From NCBI GenBank assembly GCA_019828595.1, contig JAHQRK010000019.1, positions 1,116,001-1,180,000 on the forward strand: a stretch of DNA of 64,000 bases, written 5' to 3'. Positions 34,101 through 46,900 of this stretch are shown here, piece by piece. The DNA comes from Aphanomyces cochlioides (Eukaryota > Oomycota > Saprolegniomycetes > Saprolegniales > Verrucalvaceae). Each line of letters starts with the position of its first letter. Within the stretch, counting starts at the first letter, position 1. Below the pieces are notes generated by a model. The model saw only the letters and a program-made list of their open reading frames with translations, was not told where the DNA came from and ran no database searches. The position numbers and the translations under genes are program-made.

Positions 34101-34901
34101 CACAGTAGGCTTTTTGAACTCAGCGTGACTGTAACTTTATGAGTTAGTCCCGACAATGGAGCAACAAAAACATGCGTGAAAAGAATATGCCGCGCGGCGT
34201 GGAGATGGCGCCCATTTGCTTGGCCATGATGTGTTCTTGAGCAATCCTTTCAGTGTCTGGCGTGTGGATAACAAGCTCAAGATGGGTCCGCTCTTGTCGT
34301 CGGTTTCATCCCGACGACTGTCGTGTGGTTGTTCGTGGCTTGTATATGCCACCGGACGGACGGTGGCAGTCGTCAAGTAGTTGGAACCTTTTTGTCCAGG
34401 AGTTTGGATCCAACGTGCTTGCTCTCAAGCACGCAATCAGTTTCCACCACACACACACATCGCCATGGCCGACCCGACCAGACCAGGACGGACTCCCACG
34501 GTGAAATCAAGTCCATCTCCTGTTACTCATCCCGATTTGCAACCAATTTTACCAAGTGGTCTCATGCGCCAGAGAGAGAGAGAGAGCGCACCAAAAGACA
34601 ACGTCGCCGAACCTTCTCTCCACCGCGCGCGTGCCAAAGCAAAAGCAGCGGGCGGAGCGGTATCAAAACCAAATGGACATTCGACCGCCTGCCGCGGCCA
34701 ACAACGCGCGTCGTCACGAGATCGACTGAATTCCATGCGTGGGAGGCAGACACCATGTCATGGGGTTGAAAAGGAGCAAAGCCAGCCACGCAGGCTGTAT
34801 AACCCATCGAAGGAGCATGTCGAACTGCCTCGAGTCAGTCGTGGGTTAGGAGTGGTTGCACCATCGCAAGATGTTGGATTCACTATAGTATACATTCCAC
34901 G
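31152..34901. other. 3.75-kb stretch without a recognisable gene
   Basis: Many short frames on both strands, the longest about 169 codons (32944-32435, minus), none with a known motif. Features noticed are a short (GA)n run at 34571-34584 and a (CA)n run near 34449-34462. It separates HGG copies 2 and 3. It may hold non-coding transcripts, a decayed gene or regulatory DNA. Confidence 0.4.
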
Positions 34902-35732
34902 ATGGGTTTCATGGTGGCCCACACGATGACACATGGCATTTTTGAATTTCCAATGCGTTTGGCTCATCTCACGACACCGAAAGACGTGACCCTCGCGCTC
35001 AAAGTGAACGAAGACGACGACGCACCCGTAATGATTGAAGGCTTTCAGTGCTTTGACGCGAGTTTGCTCGAGCCGATTCCGTTCGAGACGAACGTCCAAG
35101 TCGAGCCACTCACGCTCGAGTCGGCGCAAGATTACTTTCTCATCGACTTGGACCCGGTCAAATTAGAATCCCCCCACGACAAAGACGAACAGACGATCAC
35201 AGAACTCTTGGGCCAATGCTTCACGCCGGGATGCAACAAGTCGATCTCATACCGCGGCCACTGCAAGGAACACGGTGGTGTCCGTCTCTGCAGTGTCATC
35301 GGCTGCCCCAAGGGAAATCAAGGCAAACGCTTGTGTATTAGCCACGGCGGTGGGAAGCGCTGCAGCTTCCCAGACTGTGAAAAGTCGGCGCAATCCCACG
35401 GGTTGTGCAAAGCGCACGGTGGTGGCGCAAGATGTACAGTATCGGACTGCGACAAGAGTTCTCAAGGTGGCGGTCTCTGCCGAAAACACGGCGGTGGACG
35501 TCGTTGCTCGATCCCCAACTGCACGAGCGGCGCCCAGCGTGCGAATTTGTGCGCGAAACATGGCGGCTCTCGCCTCTGCAGGGTGGCCGACTGCGGTCGC
35601 ACGGACCGTGGCGGCGGGTTGTGCGAAAACCACAGGAAGGGTCTCGTCTGCATCGAAGCGACGTGCAACCGATTAGCGATCGCAGAGAGCCCCGAGAAGC
35701 TCTGCCTCCGCCACACGCGTCGTGGATGTTAG
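34902..35732 (+). CDS. HGG-type Cys/His repeat protein (WRKY19-like family), copy 3
   Basis: A single-exon, 276-residue protein. Residues 1-104 are acidic and contain EPIPFETNVQVEP. Seven Cys/His repeats follow (CFTPGC, CSVIGC, CSFPDC, CTVSDC, CSIPNC, CRVADC, CIEATC), each closed by C-x2-H and mostly HGG. It is the closest paralogue of copy 2. The repeat array is highly conserved while the N-terminus has diverged, which suggests constraint on the zinc array. Start is the ATG at 34902 (a second in-frame Met follows three codons later). Function unknown. Confidence 0.87.
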   Translation: MGFMVAHTMTHGIFEFPMRLAHLTTPKDVTLALKVNEDDDAPVMIEGFQCFDASLLEPIPFETNVQVEPLTLESAQDYFLIDLDPVKLESPHDKDEQTITELLGQCFTPGCNKSISYRGHCKEHGGVRLCSVIGCPKGNQGKRLCISHGGGKRCSFPDCEKSAQSHGLCKAHGGGARCTVSDCDKSSQGGGLCRKHGGGRRCSIPNCTSGAQRANLCAKHGGSRLCRVADCGRTDRGGGLCENHRKGLVCIEATCNRLAIAESPEKLCLRHTRRGC

Positions 35733-37258
35733 TCTTGTGTTCCATCTACTAACTTATTCAGAGCAATATATATCCGTGCTAGATGAGTGGCGCATGTCCA
35801 AGGCATCTACCGCCGCTAGTGGGTGACATTCCATCCACCGTCGTGCATACGTATTGTCACGCCGTCGAGTCCAACTGTGGCGCGCGTTGCAAGGAAGAGC
35901 AGCTTGCTCTTTGATGCAGCACATGCTCTCGACTAGGTCTACCGTCAAGCAGGTGGAAAAATCCATGGCGTATCTTTGGGATCAGGTGAGTGGCTGGCGT
36001 TGGATCAGTGGTGGCGACGAAAGGAGACGACGTTTGTGGTTCACGGCGTATGGTGCTCAAGGGTGGCATCATGGGTTCGCCAAGCGATGTCGTCAGAGGC
36101 GAGGTAGCACACGCGCCTTGTCGAGTGTGCTAATTCAAGAGGTGTTGTGCTTGTTCCGTCATGGGCTGCTACATGTCCGTCTCAAGATGGTCATTACCAA
36201 CGGCAGACGACCGACGGACGAAGAGAAGATGGAATGGTCGGCGGCCGGGTGAACCCATCGAGTGGGTATTACCCGTAGAACGTATATCAAACGTTGCGTC
36301 CATATTTCAGACTTTATACAAAATTTCGAAGGTAAGTGGGACGTTGTTAGAGTTGACAAATCGTATATTGTGAGTTGCATACAAATTTGAAGATAAACTC
36401 TATGCCTCCTTTTTGAACTAAATATCGATTATAAGGGGTATTATTTATTAAGATGATCAATTTCTACAGGATTCCATTTTGCCGACAACAAGGCCTCAGG
36501 CATGAAGCCAAGCCAAGACAGCACCCACAGGTGTCTGGACGAATAAAGTGTCTGGACGAATAAAGACGATAAAATGATTTCGAGTTTCTGTCATACCGTG
36601 TAATGTATAGAGAACTCGCGGTAGTCGTTGCTTTGTCTACGAAATTGGCGTGCTATCATGGGCTTACGCCGAAGAAAACTAGTCGTCGTCGTTTGCAGGC
36701 ATGAACAACTGTGTTCTGCCCTTGCGTGTTCTGCTATCATGTCGGCGTCTCCTGATTGATCACTTGTCGGATCGATGAGAATTACCGTCAGCTTCTTTGT
36801 TGATGGCTATGGGCATGTCAAAATTTACCCGTCAGAATCGATATATATAAAATTGGAAAGGTATAGGTCGGACCCAGGTGAGAATAAATTCTACCTCTCA
36901 TTTATTATATTTTGCCTTCATCAGGTTTGTACAAATTTTCATAGTAGGTACAACTGTGAACTTATAATATCTTGCAACTTTTAATATACGGACTAGTCCA
37001 GTCCGCCCATCGCGACGAAACGCGACCACTGTCAAATCCGTCGAGAGAGAGTCTACGAATCGACAGCGAGTTCCTATGCATGCTCTCTGTCTCATCCATG
37101 ATCAACTGACGGGACGGTAGCCAACGTGACGCAATCTCTCATTCCATCGTGGCTTTGACAACATTCGTGCAATGCTGGTCACCGTCTTGCCGTCCCACAC
37201 GTCGTCGAGACCGTACCATGAAACTTGCGACTGAAGGACGAGTTGGATTTCAAGTTGA
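35733..37258. other. AT-rich intergenic with a 17-bp tandem duplication
   Basis: No supported gene. GTGTCTGGACGAATAAA occurs twice in tandem at 36531-36547 and 36548-36564. The segment 36280-37000 is notably AT-rich compared with the surrounding genes. Confidence 0.45.
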
Positions 37259-40200
37259 TTAAAAGAGAGCTTGGTTCCATGTCGTGGCGTTCCATGGCTT
37301 TGGCTGCACGACGAGCGACGCACTCGCTGGCGCGTCGTTTTGGACGCCGAGAGGAATGCCTCGGACGTCCGAGATGGAATACACGGGGAGGAAACCAGCG
37401 TAGTGAGGAAATGTCGCGAGCCACGTGATGGTCGTCGAGTTGTCCGCGTTCGTCCTGTTGAATGGACCGGTCACGCTCACGTCTTGGAAGCCAACCAAGG
37501 ACGGAAGGATCCAACCAAAGTCATACGGACCGCCGTAGAGAACTCTCCACGTCGTGTCGAGTTGGTACTTGAATTGAAACCAGGAGGCCTGCAACGTGCC
37601 GTTGTACGTGATCGTTTGGACGCGCGAGGATGCATTCCACACGACGATGTTGGGGCCAGGAGAGGCCACGGGGCATTGATACATGCCGTAGCAGTGGCTG
37701 GCGTTCTGCAGGGCGCGCCAGCTTGCATTCATCGGTACGGACGCATCCGAGCAGGATCGAATGATGGGATTCAAATCAAACGACGCACCCACTGCGCCTC
37801 GCTTCACGAGAGGTGCAATCGACGGGAACGCTTTGTTCATGATGCAAGTCACGTAGTTGTTGCACTGCGTATCGAGGAGGCACGACTGTTGAAAGTCCAG
37901 CCAGCACGACCCGCATGGATCTACTCGAACGCGATGAGACCGTGGAGGAAAGACAAGCGTAGAGTACCTTGGAGCACCACGGGGTTCGTCTTGGGGTCGT
38001 AGATCGGCATGACTTGGACTGCCGACGAAGACACGAGCTTGGTGACGATGGTGACGGGAAACGACGGCGTCACGATATCATAACCAACGATTGGAGCCAT
38101 GGCAGTCGCCATCGTGACGATCGATGGCATGGGACCAATGTGGTTGTTGAACACAATGTCGATCGTCGTGACAGAGGTCGTGTTGACAAGGACGACGACT
38201 TCACAGTCGCCAAAGACGCACGCGTTGATCTGGGCGGTCAAGTTTGCCGCCGAGTTGTTTTGGGTAAACAAGACGAAGGGGCAGACGGTGTTGTTGCCGT
38301 AGGATAGAACGAACGGGAGGCTCGACGACGACTGTTGGGACCACAGAGCTGTTTGAATCTGGATCCAGCCAGGCGTCGGCGCTCGGTAGATGAGCCTCGA
38401 CGGTCCTTGCGTTGCTACACGACGTTAAGAGCATGGAGACGAGGGACTGCGTCATACCGAATGAGCAGACGCGATCCAGCATACAGCTCATGTACGCATT
38501 GAAGAGCGTTCGTCCTGGCGAGGCTGTCAAGTTGGAAAAGCACGCCGCAGCTGGGAGCGTCGTGTTGAGACTGTCGCCGTAGAGACCGTTCGTGATCAAG
38601 TTTTGTCGGTCGGACGGGGTCGTCGAGCTCTCGACGCACGTCTTGAGGGTCGAGCAATCCAAGTCGTTGCTGCATTGCCCTGCAAGCTTTGTGCAGTAGA
38701 CGCAGCCCTCATAGCGCTACAACAACGTGCAGTCAGTCTCGCTTGTCAAGTTGGGTCGACGTACATAAGTCTGCGTGACGCGGGGAGGTTTCGTCGCGTT
38801 GGTCAAGTGGATTTCGAGCAGAACTGCCTTGGCTTCGAGTGGAATCGACGAGAACGTCGTGTAGACTTTGTTGCTGCTCTGGCTGCCGACGATCGCGCGG
38901 GCCGTCTTGGTGTTGATCAAGTTGGCCTAGACAGACATGTGAGAGAGCCTGGCGCGGACGACGACGAGTCTACCGTGACGTTGACAGTCACAAAGGATTG
39001 ATCGGACAGCCGAACAAAGTCAAACAAGATGTTGGACCGCGGCACGTCGTAGAGCGTCCAAATGCTCGGCGACTGACTGATCAATGGACCGTAGGGGCTT
39101 GTCGTGATTGAAGTGTTGAAGTATTGCTGCGCTTTGATGCGAGAGAGGATGTACACGTCGGACGAGTCGACGATCCACTTGAGGTGGAGGCAGAACTGGT
39201 TCTGCGCCAAGCACGCTCCTTGCTGAGTGTACGTTGGGGATAACCACGGATTGTTAATGTTGAACGAGTTGATGTAGGGATACCAGACGAGTCCACCGTC
39301 GAGCGCTGGCGCGATTGTTGTCGGCGGGTAAGTCCATGTTGGATATGGCGTATACGTGTATGGCGCGGTGGTCGGCGGACTTGTCGTCGTGGGCGGTCGT
39401 GGTAGCCACCATTGATTCGAAGAGGCGATCCATGGCGCCTCGACAGTCATGTTCAAATTGCCAAAGTCAAAGCCAAAGATAGTCATGTAGTTGGCCAAGT
39501 AGACGGTTGTGCCCATGGGCGTCACGATCCCGTTCAAGAGCTTGCTGATGATTGTGGATTCGTTGTGGCCATCGTACACGGTGCTGTAGCGAATGAACAA
39601 AAGCACAGTCGTCTCCGTGGTGTTTGCGGTGGTCGAATTTTGGACCTCCATGATGTAGGTGTCTTCAAATCCTTGGAATCTGAAATCCAAGAGCGGATAA
39701 GTGGCGTATCGGATGCGAGCCAAGGCGGAGAGCGTCAAGTATTGCCCCGTGAAGTTGGCGGCTTTGGTCCCCTGGGCGACAAAATGCAGTTTGGTCAATA
39801 CGTATGGCAATCCTGCTGAAAAATCATCAAGTGTTGGCGGCGGGGAGCCTGGTGTAAGCCTTGGCGCGGTCGGGATGTCATAGATACTCAACAAAATCGA
39901 TCCCGAAGCGACCGTGAGCGCGTCTGTGATCACTTGGATAAATTCATCAACGTTCAAGTTATAGAGCGCGGGCATAAGAGTTGACGGGTCGTACGCAACC
40001 GCCTGAAATGCCATTTCGATCTGGAAATTTTGCGTCCTTGTCGTGTCGAAATAGTCCAACGGGCGTATTTCTAACAAGGTGACAGAGGCAGACGAGCCGA
40101 CGATCAAGTTTTGGTTCAAAAGAATCGGCTGGACGTAGCCCACAATCACCTGCTTGACATTGTCTTCATTCGCCTCGATGACGTTCAAGTCGATGTTGTT

Positions 40201-40293
40201 CCATTGGACGACAAGATACGCAGTCGCATTGCTTTGGGCATGACTGTGGCAGACGAGCAGCGAGAGGAGGAGGCCGAGGAACCACCACCGCAT
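37259..40293 (-). CDS. Large secreted glycoprotein of unknown family, tandem copy A
   Basis: Five exons (40293-38974, 38926-38765, 38716-38458, 38414-37968, 37920-37259) give 949 residues. A clear signal peptide (MRWWFLGLLLSLL..., ending HSHAQ near residue 20) is followed by an extracellular chain with many N-x-S/T sites. A Thr/Pro-rich hinge sits near residue 320. Two cysteine clusters follow: EGCVYCTKLAGQCSNDLDC with CMLDRVC, and CGSCWLDFQQSCLLDTQC with CNNYVTCIM. No transmembrane or GPI tail is visible, so it is probably released. It is a paralogue of the next gene (40538-43628), with introns at equivalent positions, and lies on the same strand only 244 bp from it. I recognise no catalytic motif. 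An ATCCGGAAAA element is ~110 bp upstream. Confidence 0.8.
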
Positions 40294-40537
40294 CGCCTTG
40301 AAACAAATGGAAGAATGCTCGAAACATGGGAAATCTATCGAAGGTTGCATGACTCGTCGGCCAAATGTTCGAATTTTGGCCAGACTGTCGTGGGATTGTA
40401 ACTCATCCGGAAAATATCCGTACTGTGACTGTTCATGGATTTTTTTTGCAGAAACGGTTGATTTCAAAATTCAAAATACTTTCAAGTGGACAAAATGCAA
40501 ACTTTTATTACTCTACATACATGCACGCTGCGTCGTC

Positions 40538-43500
40538 TTAAAGTAGGCGCTTGTTCCATGCTGTGGCATTCCATGTTTGGTTGCGCACGACGAGGAGTGC
40601 GCTAGGAATGTTGTCGTTGACGATACTGAGCGGCACGCCGAATTGGTCAGTGATCCAGTAGTTGGGGAGATAGCCAGCGTATGACGGATACAAGACCGTC
40701 CAAGTGAACGTCGTGGCGCCAATCGTGTTGGTCGTATTTGAAAAACTGTTGACACTCATGAAGGGAAAGCCCACGAGTGAGCTGAGAATCTTGTCGAAGT
40801 CGTTCGGGCCGCCGTATTGCCAAAACGACGCGTTGTCCCTCTGAATGTTGAAATAAAACGACGGCGACATGTTCGATAGGCTGGGCGACGTGTAGGTAAT
40901 GGTTTGAGTTCGGAAAGGAACCCTCCAGATGATGGATCGTTGGCCTTGAGTTGCCACGGGGCATTGACGCAAGGCATAGCACTGACTGGCGTTCTGAAGC
41001 GCCCGCCAGCTTGCAAACATGGGAACGGAAGGATCCGAGCACGATTGAATGGTCGGGCTCAAGTCGAAAGTTGCACCATCAGCTGCATATTGAATAAGTT
41101 GTGCGATCGATTGATACGACTTCTTCATGATGCAGTTGACGTAGCTGTTGCAGAGCTTGTCGAGGAGGCAATTCTGAAGAAATTCAAGCCAGCATGACCA
41201 GCATGCGCCTACAAAACCGTGAGGACAAGCAACATCGAGGAGAGATTACCTTGTGGAACCTCAGGGTTCGTGACTGGATCGTAGATGGGGAAAAGCGCCA
41301 ATGCCGAAGACGACATGAGCTTCGTCGTGATGGTAACATTAGGAACACTGCCGAAAAAGCCCACAATGGGCACGTTCGAGAAGTTGGAGATCGAAACAAG
41401 CGACGGCATCGGGCCAATGTGGTTGTTGAAGACAATGTCGATCGTCGTCGCGTTGGTCGAGTTGAACAAAACGACGACTTCGCAGTCGCCAAAGACGCAC
41501 GCATTGATTTGGGACGTCACGTCGGCGACAGAATTGTTTTGACTGATGTAGATCGGGCATGCCGAGTTGTTGGCATACGTAAGATTGAACGCGAGGACCA
41601 CCGACGGCTGCATGTTCCATGGCAGAGTTTGAATCTGGATCCATCCTGGAGTTGGAGCTTGCCAAATCAATTTGGATGGGTTTTGGGTGACTACATTGCA
41701 TTAGCCGAGCAGTCGACAGCGCGACGTACCAAACGGACAGGCGCGGTTGATCATGCAGCTCATGTAGGAGTCATACAGCGTACGTCCTGGGGATGGCGGT
41801 AGGCGGCGAAAGCAGTTGGCCGTCGCGACCGTCGTGTTGAGACTGTCGCCGTAGTCTCCATTCGCAATCAAGTTGTTTTGGTCCCAGACTGAAGTGGCAT
41901 TGTCAACGCAGGCTTTGAGCGACGTGCAGTTGAAATCTGTGGCACATTGCGTTGCGAGTTTACTGCAGTAAGCACACCCTTCCTCTTGCTAAAACAACTT
42001 AGTAACATCAAGTCATGTCAGCCGTACCAGTGTCTTAGTACTCACGGGCGGTGGCACCAGCGTCGTCACGCGGATTTCAAGCACAAGTTCTTTGGCATTG
42101 AGTGGCGTCGCGTGGTAGTTGATGTAGATGTTGCTGTTGGTTGTACTCGTGACAGTCGACGTAGCTGAGCTTTGTGTGAGAAAATTCGCCTGGCGGGCAC
42201 GTTAGCGGTGGCCAAATCGGATAAACTTACTGCGATCGTGACCGTGAAGAGCGCTTGATCGGACGGTCGAATGAAATCCAGCACGATGTTGGATCTCGGG
42301 ATGTCGTAGAGTGTCCAGATGCTTGGAATCGAGCTGTTGATAGCAGGACCCGTCGCATTGGCAAGAATCGTCGTGTTGATGAATTGCTGGGCTTTGATCC
42401 GAGCAAGAACAAACGCGGTCGTTGAGTTGTCGACGAGCCATTTCAAGTGGAGACAGAATTGATTCTGTGGGCTGCAGTACCCTGGCTGCAAGTACATGGG
42501 CGCGAAGTTGGCGTTGACGACGCGGAAGGTGTAGGCGTAGGGATAATTCATGAGTCCGCCGTCGAGCATGGGCACCACAATCGACGGCTGTGGAGTAGGT
42601 GGCCACGTTTCGTTTGGAAAGATTATTGTTGGAGGCAACGTCGTGTTGGTGCTGTACGTCTTTGTTGTGTTTGTCGTGTTTGTCGTCGTGGTCGTCACGG
42701 TGGGTGCGATCCACCAGTTGTTAGACAGTGGTGTCCATGGCACGTCAATGGCCATGCTAAAGTTACGAGCGTTGAAACCAAACGTGTTCATGTAGTCTGC
42801 GAGGAAGATGGTGCTGTTGGAGACCCCTGAAGCGATCGCGGTGATCGTGCTGTTGGTCGTCCGGGCGGTGTTGTTGATGCGGACGAAGACCAACACGTCC
42901 GTCTCGACTCGAGGCGTCGTAATGTTCGTCACTTGCATCACATAGGCGTCTTCAAAGCCATCGTTCTTGAATCCAAGGAGCGAGTAGAATGCATAACGCA
43001 TGCGCGTCAGGGTGGTCAGAGTGAAGAAATTGCCCGTGAATCCGGTCGCGTTCACAATGGGCGAGTAGAAACGCAAGTTGGATATCACATACGATGCATT
43101 GGCGGCAAAGACGTCGAGCGCCGCTGGCGTGGGAGCGATTTGAAGTCGAGAGACGGATGGAGTGCTGGCAGAGGTCACAGTGAACACAGCAGCAGACGTC
43201 AAGCTGGTTAAGTTGACAGCAATCGCAGCCGTGAGAGCTGTCGTGTTGGCTGCAAGCGCAGTCGTCAGTATCGTTGAGCTCAAGCTCATGGCTTGGACAG
43301 CGAATTCGATCGTGAAGTTTTGCGCCACTGTAATGGCGGCGTTTGGGGCGCGGATTTCGAGCAGAGTCACATTAGCTGTCGTGTTGGCCGTGATATTGGC
43401 TGCGATGAGCGGCGTCAAATAGCGCACGACGGACACTCGGATTGTATTTTCATTCGTTTCAATCGTCGTCAAGTTCACATTGGCCCACGTGAGGCGAACA

Positions 43501-43628
43501 TACGCCGTCTGGAGCGACGCTGCCGCCACTGTTGTTGTTGGCGGTGCAACAGTTGTGGTTGGTGGTGCGGTTGTAGTCTGCGCGAGCACAGTCCCGACAA
43601 AAAGCACCAACGCGATGAGCCAGCGCAT
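40538..43628 (-). CDS. Large secreted glycoprotein of unknown family, tandem copy B
   Basis: Paralogue of the preceding gene. The first exon is 43628-42231 and the next begins at 42189. Further introns match copy A, and the last exon ends at 40538. A signal peptide (MRWLIALVLFVGTVLAQ) and a Thr/Pro-rich stretch (TTTAPPTTTVAPP) start the protein. Shared blocks with copy A include LDGGL...YPY, QNQFCLHLKW, SIWTLYDIPRSN, FGDCEVVVL, NNHIGPMPS and SWRALQNAS. Cysteine clusters are conserved (EGCAYCSKLATQC, CTSLKAC). Many N-glycosylation sites are present. An ATG at 43667 is also in frame, but 43628 places the signal peptide at the N-terminus. Function unknown; a wall or host-interface protein is only an inference. 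Confidence 0.78.
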
Positions 43629-43951
43629 CTTGCTGTCTTGCAAGTTCTTGACAAGTGGCTCAACCAACGAACAATCTGCTTGAATCTCGAAGGTTAGTTG
43701 AAAGGTCGCAACCAGGAATATTCGAATATCGCAAATCTCGATTCCAATGAGCTCACTCGGCGTTGCAACCCTCCAGTTCCTTCAAGACAACGCCTCTCTC
43801 TTTGTCTTCCCTTGACTGAGAGCATCGTCTCGTCCTACCTTTATTCCATTATGCTGCAAGTGGAAAACCGTCGGGGGATTGTAGCAATCCGGATAATATC
43901 CGGATACGACGTTTCAATCACAAGATCGATCTATTTCGAGCTGAGTCAATC
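43629..43951. promoter_or_regulatory. Divergent promoter region with paired TCCGGATA elements
   Basis: 323 bp between the start of secreted glycoprotein B (minus) and the LRR gene (plus). ATCCGGATAA (43887-43896) and TATCCGGATA (43897-43906) sit back to back, 46-65 bp before the LRR gene's ATG. Confidence 0.5.
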
Positions 43952-46900
43952 ATGCTGCAGCCGACGCGGCCAATGCGCACTCCTGGGACGCCAGGAGATA
44001 GACGGAGCCGCGGTGGGAATGCGAAATCCATGAGCGTTGTGGAAACCCCGGAGGAGCTCTTTCCGCTGCGCAAGGGAGATTTTGGTCGCAACCGACATGC
44101 CACCATCATGCCCATGGCGAAACCAAGCTCTGACCGAACGTTTCTCACTCGTACGACATGGCCACGACGACAGCATTGACTTCGATCGTATTGAATAGGT
44201 CTCAAGGATGACAGAGGAGAGCTACGACCACCATCGCCGTTTGAACCTGGCGGCCCTGCAGAGGACACCGACAGCGGACTCCAGCCTGAAAACTACTTTG
44301 GCGGCGAGGCGCTCTCTCGATTCTGGAACATGTTTCAAAAGCAAGACTCCAACTTGCGCTCGAAACGACCACGTCCGCATTCTCCACGGTAATCGAGAGC
44401 ATTCTGCGTCGTCTAGGACGGAGGATTCTCTAGGACGACGTACCTGTCGCGGCTCCGACAGCTCGCACGTTGCCCAGAACCATTGGGAGTCATTCGCAAG
44501 TGTGCCTCTCCTCGTGTCGACCTTCAGTAGGCTCGTCGTCGTGTCCAGCAGTGTTTTTGATTTGGACTGTAGCGACTACGAGATTGGGAATGACCTCGCT
44601 TCGGCTATGGGAGCGAGCATTTCGCTCATTCCTGGCATCGACGCGGTCAATTTCGCGTCGAACCGCATTTCCGACCGAGCGGCGGGGGATGTCATCTCCC
44701 ACTTGCAAGTCGCATCCGCCCTCGGCGGACTTGATTTCTCCAACAACAAGCTCAATCTCCACGCGGCGAAATCCCTCTCGAACCTCATCGCCATCACGAA
44801 AACGCTCGTCGACGTCAACCTCGAGCACAATCGTCTTGGCAGCGGCGCCGTCGTCGTGCTCTGCGATGGTAAAATTCGTCGACACCACTCGCCTGAGGCA
44901 ACATGGTAGCTCTCAAGAAAAACCAGACCGTGACGCGACTCAACTTGTCTGAAAACCAGTTCGCGACGGCAGGTAGAGAGCTGCAAACCTGTCGCTCCTG
45001 AGCGCGCGCTCGTAGGCATGAATGCCATCGCAAGCCTTCTCGTCGAGAACGCCAAGATCGAAGAGCTCTACTTGTCGTGGAATAAAATCCGCGGCGTCGG
45101 TGGCCAGCGCATCGTGGAAGCGATCAGCTACCACAACTCTTTGCGAGTCCTCGATCTCTCATGGAATCGACTCAACTCGTGTCCCAACCACTCGATCGCG
45201 ACAGCGCTAGCGTCGTCCTTGACCAACAACAAAGTGCTCGCCCACCTTGACCTGAGCAACAACGCATTCGACGCGAGAGCGTGCGCCATCCTCGCCAGTG
45301 CGCTCTTGACCAACCACACCATCCTCGGGTCCTTGTCGTCCAGGGAATGCTCATGCTCATGGACTTGAGTAGACTTCACATGACTGGCAACCAAGCCAAA
45401 GTCGACGCGCAGGGCTTTCTTCTCCCCCTTACGACGCCCATTGAGATCCACACGCAGCACAAATTCTGCTCCATCAAGCATTTCGAGATGCATCAGGAGA
45501 ATTCCGACGTGACGCCGTCGGCTTTTGACGCCTACTGGCCGTACGTTGACCGCGCTTGCTGGCTTTGCGGCCGCTGGTCCGAGCACCGCTTTGTCTGGAC
45601 GCCGTCGTCGCAGAAAATCGATGCCAAAGCCAAAGTGAAGCTTCATCTCTCCATCGACGACTGGACTGGCCACGACATGACTCGAACGCAGGAAGCTTTC
45701 ATGCTCTACCGCATGCTCCCTCCTGGGAAGACCAAGTACTTTATCACGGTGGAGACCGAGGTACCTCGGTGAGCTTCCTATCGAACGTCACGGAGGTGTG
45801 ACTAGGCCCAGAACCCAGACGACAGACCAAAGCGGCAATATGTCGTCCTCAAGGATAAACGCACGGCGCGGATTCTTCGAACACACGGCGACGAGCACAC
45901 GTTTGGCACGCTCCAGGTAGAGACTCTCCGACAAGGAACGAGTTGATCGCGGTCTAGTACGTCAACTCCATTGCCATGACGCGGTACGACGGCCCGAATC
46001 CATGCCATGCGACGATGCCGCGTCCTGGCGCCAACACGGTCAAAGTTCTCAAATGGGACATCAAAAAGTCGGTCTTTGCCACGCGTTTCAAGGAGAGTCC
46101 GAGCAAAGCGCCGGTCGACACGGACGCAGTGGTGGCCAAAGCGTTCGCGGTGGACTTCCGCCACTGCAAGATTGATCGCATCGTGCGGGATCCCGAGCGA
46201 AAGAAAGAGCTGGAAGCCGCGGGCGTCGTCCATTACCGCGCGATCACGTACAAACAGCCTGTCGTCGGGTTGTAACGATCCCACACAATCTTGTAGCAAT
46301 CTGTACCGCATGTACTGCTCGCGCGGCGCCCGCGTCGCGATCGACCAAGTTTCGATCTCATGGTCGGGTTTCAATGAGTTCCTAAGCGACTGCCACTTGG
46401 TGGACGAGTCGTCCGAGCGCTGCAAAGCATCCGACATGGACAACGTCTTCGTGGCGGCGAATTTGGAGATGACCGAGGAGGCCAAGCAGCAAGACAACCC
46501 CGACCGAAGCTTGACGCGGTTCGAATTCCTCGAATGCATCATCCGCATTGCGATCAACAAGTACAGCAACTCGAAGCGTATGTCCTTCGTCATCCTTGCG
46601 TCTTGACAGAATGCGTAGCTGTCGTCTGTGAGACGCCAGCGCAGGCGTTGAACCGACTGATGGACGACCATCTCGTCGCGGCGGTCCCGGAAGACCCGAA
46701 CGAATTCCGGACCAACTACTTGTACAAGGAAGAGATCAGCGACATCTTCCTCGAATACGTCGTTCTCGTACCTCTCGATCGTCTATCTCAGTCTCAAACT
46801 TGCTCGCGTAGTTGCAAGACTTGTACGCTGCCAACAGCGGTCAATACTGCCGCGTCGGGGAGCCCAAGCGCATGGCAATTCAAGAACTCGTCCAGCTTCT

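Noticed and set aside
35854..36252. 132-codon plus-strand frame downstream of HGG copy 3
   Set aside because: Tryptophan- and arginine-rich with no recognisable motif; looks like a chance frame.
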